From the NCBI GenBank assembly GCA_965207705.1, contig OZ242292.1, positions 1,488,001 to 1,552,000 on the forward strand: a stretch of DNA of 64,000 nt, read 5' to 3'. Of the stretch, positions 62,797 through 64,000 are shown piece by piece. The DNA comes from JAAOII01 sp965207705. GTDB taxonomy: Bacteria; Pseudomonadota; Gammaproteobacteria; CBDBNL01; JAAOII01. A program made the position numbers and the translations under genes. The notes beneath the pieces were generated by a model. The model ran no database searches and was not told the DNA's origin. It saw only the letters and a program-made list of their open reading frames with translations. How positions within the stretch are numbered: the first letter of the stretch is position 1; every line of letters begins with the position of its first letter.

Positions 62797-63222
62797 CTAA
62801 CTTCCGTAACGGACTATCCAGTTTATGTCATATTTGTCGGTACATACGCCAAAGTAGGAACTCCAAAAAGAACCTTCTGGTTCCATCTTCATTTCTCCAA
62901 AGGGTCTTTTTATATTGCCGCCTTTTGCTAGGGCTTTGAATATTCTACTTGCTTCTTTTTCGCTATCTGGTTGAATAGTTATGGAGAAGTTATTGGCAGC
63001 GGTAACTGGATGACCCATTGCATCGCTACCCATTAAAACACCATCGCCGATTGGCAGTGATATATGTAGAATTTGATTTAGGGCTTCCTTTGGCATTTTG
63101 TCTGAGCCAGGCATATCTTTAAATCTTTGTAGTTCACTAAAGTTTCCACCAAAGATTGATTTGTAGTACTTGAATGCTTCTTCGGTATTGCCGTTGAAGT
63201 TAATATAAGATTGAATTTTCAT
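62797..63222 (-). CDS. VOC-family protein (PhnB-like)
   Basis: This 141-residue protein has the glyoxalase/VOC fold of the PhnB group: it starts with IQSYINFNGNTEEAFKYYKSIFGG, has a central GDGVLMGSD, and ends with GVCTDKYDINWIV. Members are small metal-binding or degenerate enzymes of mostly unknown substrate. A TATAAT on the minus strand lies 8 nt before the ATG. It is not obviously linked to its neighbours. Confidence 0.8.
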   Translation of the reverse strand: MKIQSYINFNGNTEEAFKYYKSIFGGNFSELQRFKDMPGSDKMPKEALNQILHISLPIGDGVLMGSDAMGHPVTAANNFSITIQPDSEKEASRIFKALAKGGNIKRPFGEMKMEPEGSFWSSYFGVCTDKYDINWIVRYGS

Positions 63223-63230
63223 AATAGTAT

Positions 63231-63236
63231 ATTATA
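63231..63236 (-). promoter_or_regulatory. -10 box of PhnB-like gene
   Basis: TATAAT on the minus strand, 8 nt before ATG 63222. The -35 region is poor. Confidence 0.4.
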
Positions 63237-63343
63237 CTAATTATTTCCTTACTTAACGCTTAACATTTTTGTCCGTTTTGCAGACGAGTTCAGGCACTCG
63301 TATATGCCTTTCAGCTATACCCCCTTACCTATACCCCTTATGC

Positions 63344-63349
63344 TATAAT
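63344..63349 (+). promoter_or_regulatory. -10 box of the VOC gene at 63357
   Basis: TATAAT 7 nt before ATG 63357, consistent with a leaderless transcript. No good -35 was seen. Confidence 0.4.
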
Positions 63350-63356
63350 TTTTATT

Positions 63357-63770
63357 ATGAAATTAACTTTGAAAATGGATATGGTGGGAATCATCACAAG
63401 CAATTTTGCTGAGATGAAAGCATTCTATCATGATGTTGTTGGTCTTGAGATTATCTTTGAGATGGAGGGTAATTATGTGGAGTTTAAAATGCCAGGTACA
63501 CGTTTTGGTATTTCCACTAATAAAGTCATGGCTGAGTTTACCCGCCATCCCAGCTACAATGAGCTAAAGAAGGGACAGACGTTTGAATTAGCTTTTATTC
63601 TTGATACTCCAGCGCAAGTTGACGAGACATATAAAGAAATACTTGCTAAAGGAGCTAAAGAGGTAGCACAACCAGCTGATATGCCATGGGGACATAGAAC
63701 AGCTTTTTTTGCCGACCCAGACGGCAATATTCACGAGCTATTTGCTAGTTTGCCAGAAGAGAATAAGTAA
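63357..63770 (+). CDS. VOC-family (glyoxalase-like) protein
   Basis: This is a 137-residue protein. Two beta-alpha-beta-beta-beta modules are recognisable: DMVGIITSNFAEMKAFYHDVVGLE at the start and a C-terminal GHRTAFFADPDGNIHELF containing the typical metal-ligand Glu position. It could be a lyase, dioxygenase or resistance-type binding protein; substrate not predictable. It is divergent from the PhnB-like VOC gene with a 134-bp spacer. Confidence 0.85.
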   Translation: MKLTLKMDMVGIITSNFAEMKAFYHDVVGLEIIFEMEGNYVEFKMPGTRFGISTNKVMAEFTRHPSYNELKKGQTFELAFILDTPAQVDETYKEILAKGAKEVAQPADMPWGHRTAFFADPDGNIHELFASLPEENK

Positions 63771-63787
63771 GAAATTTATTTTGTTAT

Positions 63788-63798
63788 GGGGGGGGGGG
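63788..63798 (+). repeat. Run of 11 G
   Basis: A homopolymer of eleven G just downstream of the VOC gene. It is prone to slippage and sequencing error, and could be a regulatory or phase-variable tract. Confidence 0.9.
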
Positions 63799-63844
63799 TA
63801 TGAAAAATATAACCCCTATAATTTTTTAGAAAGGTCAGCTTTTT

Positions 63845-64000
63845 TTACAATAATAAAGCGCGAATATATGCACTTTTTAGCATATAAACGATTAACCCTA
63901 TAATTTTATCTTTATCTTTAGGTTTGCTTTCTGCGACGGTAAGCGTAATATCGGTCATTGATTGAGATGTTATGCTGGTAATCTCAACACCAGCTTTTTG
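63845..64000 (-). CDS. Possible C-terminal end of a gene running off the right edge
   Basis: The minus strand is open from the window edge to a TAA at 63845-63847, giving 51 residues. The first ~24 (KAGVEITSITSQSMTDITLT) look like real beta-rich protein sequence; the last part is less convincing. No family is recognised. The frame could equally be chance. Confidence 0.3.
   Translation of the reverse strand, partial: QKAGVEITSITSQSMTDITLTVAESKPKDKDKIIGLIVYMLKSAYIRALLL

Overview
The window looks like chromosomal DNA of a proteobacterium, most likely a gammaproteobacterium. The evidence is Gram-negative lipid A genes (lpxC and an LpxL-type acyltransferase), heat-shock sigma factor RpoH, a FabY-type initiating ketosynthase, NhaD, the hemA-prfA pair and a DUF721 gene beside lpxC. 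Class is an inference from gene content and order. Base composition of the core is moderately AT-rich. Both ends are clearly more AT-rich and carry DNA-modification genes.

Layout. 1-2.5 kb: 3' part of a GmrSD-type (DUF262/DUF1524) nuclease followed closely by a solitary DNA methyltransferase. 2.6-3.3 kb: small exported beta-barrel-like protein. 3.4-14.2 kb, all minus strand: two carbohydrate/polyol ABC importer operons. The first (binding protein, two permeases, ATPase, a truncated SDR remnant, an intact SDR) resembles sorbitol/mannitol uptake loci. The second carries an MGH1/GH63-like hydrolase and may import a glycosylated compatible solute or similar sugar. 14.5-23.4 kb: gyrA, nrdA, nrdB, glpD. 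23.5-29.9 kb: type I restriction-modification operon hsdM-hsdS-hsdR. 29.9-32.1 kb: two divergent sulfotransferase-like paralogues. 32.2-53.1 kb: housekeeping genes (tRNA-Asn, rpoH, aroK, ddl, tRNA-Ala, fabY, trkH, lpxL-like, yaaA, then plsC-hemA-prfA-DUF721-lpxC-hemJ-dnaX-ybaB-recR-map-DUF374-nhaD, DUF924, 5-formyl-THF cyclo-ligase). 53.2-55.8 kb: ilvA, an isolated atpC and ftsB. 56-62.7 kb: AT-rich island with a membrane protein, a complete type III restriction-modification pair and a DUF4268 nuclease-like gene. 62.8-63.8 kb: two VOC proteins.

The most striking observation is the type I locus. HsdM and HsdS look intact and the hsdR frame is open over its full 1077 codons, with family-typical flanks throughout. 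Yet every catalytic motif I can locate in HsdR is substituted: the nuclease lysine, the QxxxY motif, Walker A, the DEAH box, the TGTP motif and both arginines of motif VI. This looks like a retained, catalytically silent HsdR rather than ordinary decay. The type III Res protein in the same window keeps its corresponding motifs.

Other notable points: NrdB has phenylalanine at the radical-tyrosine position, with all metal ligands spaced as in the Mn/Fe class Ic enzyme of Chlamydia. Several genes have a -10 box 5-10 nt before the start codon, which predicts leaderless mRNAs. Low-complexity, repeat-derived insertions occur in several conserved proteins (NrdA, DnaX, Ddl, IlvA, YaaA, a permease). 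atpC stands apart from any other ATP synthase gene. A palindromic dispersed repeat lies upstream of at least two genes.
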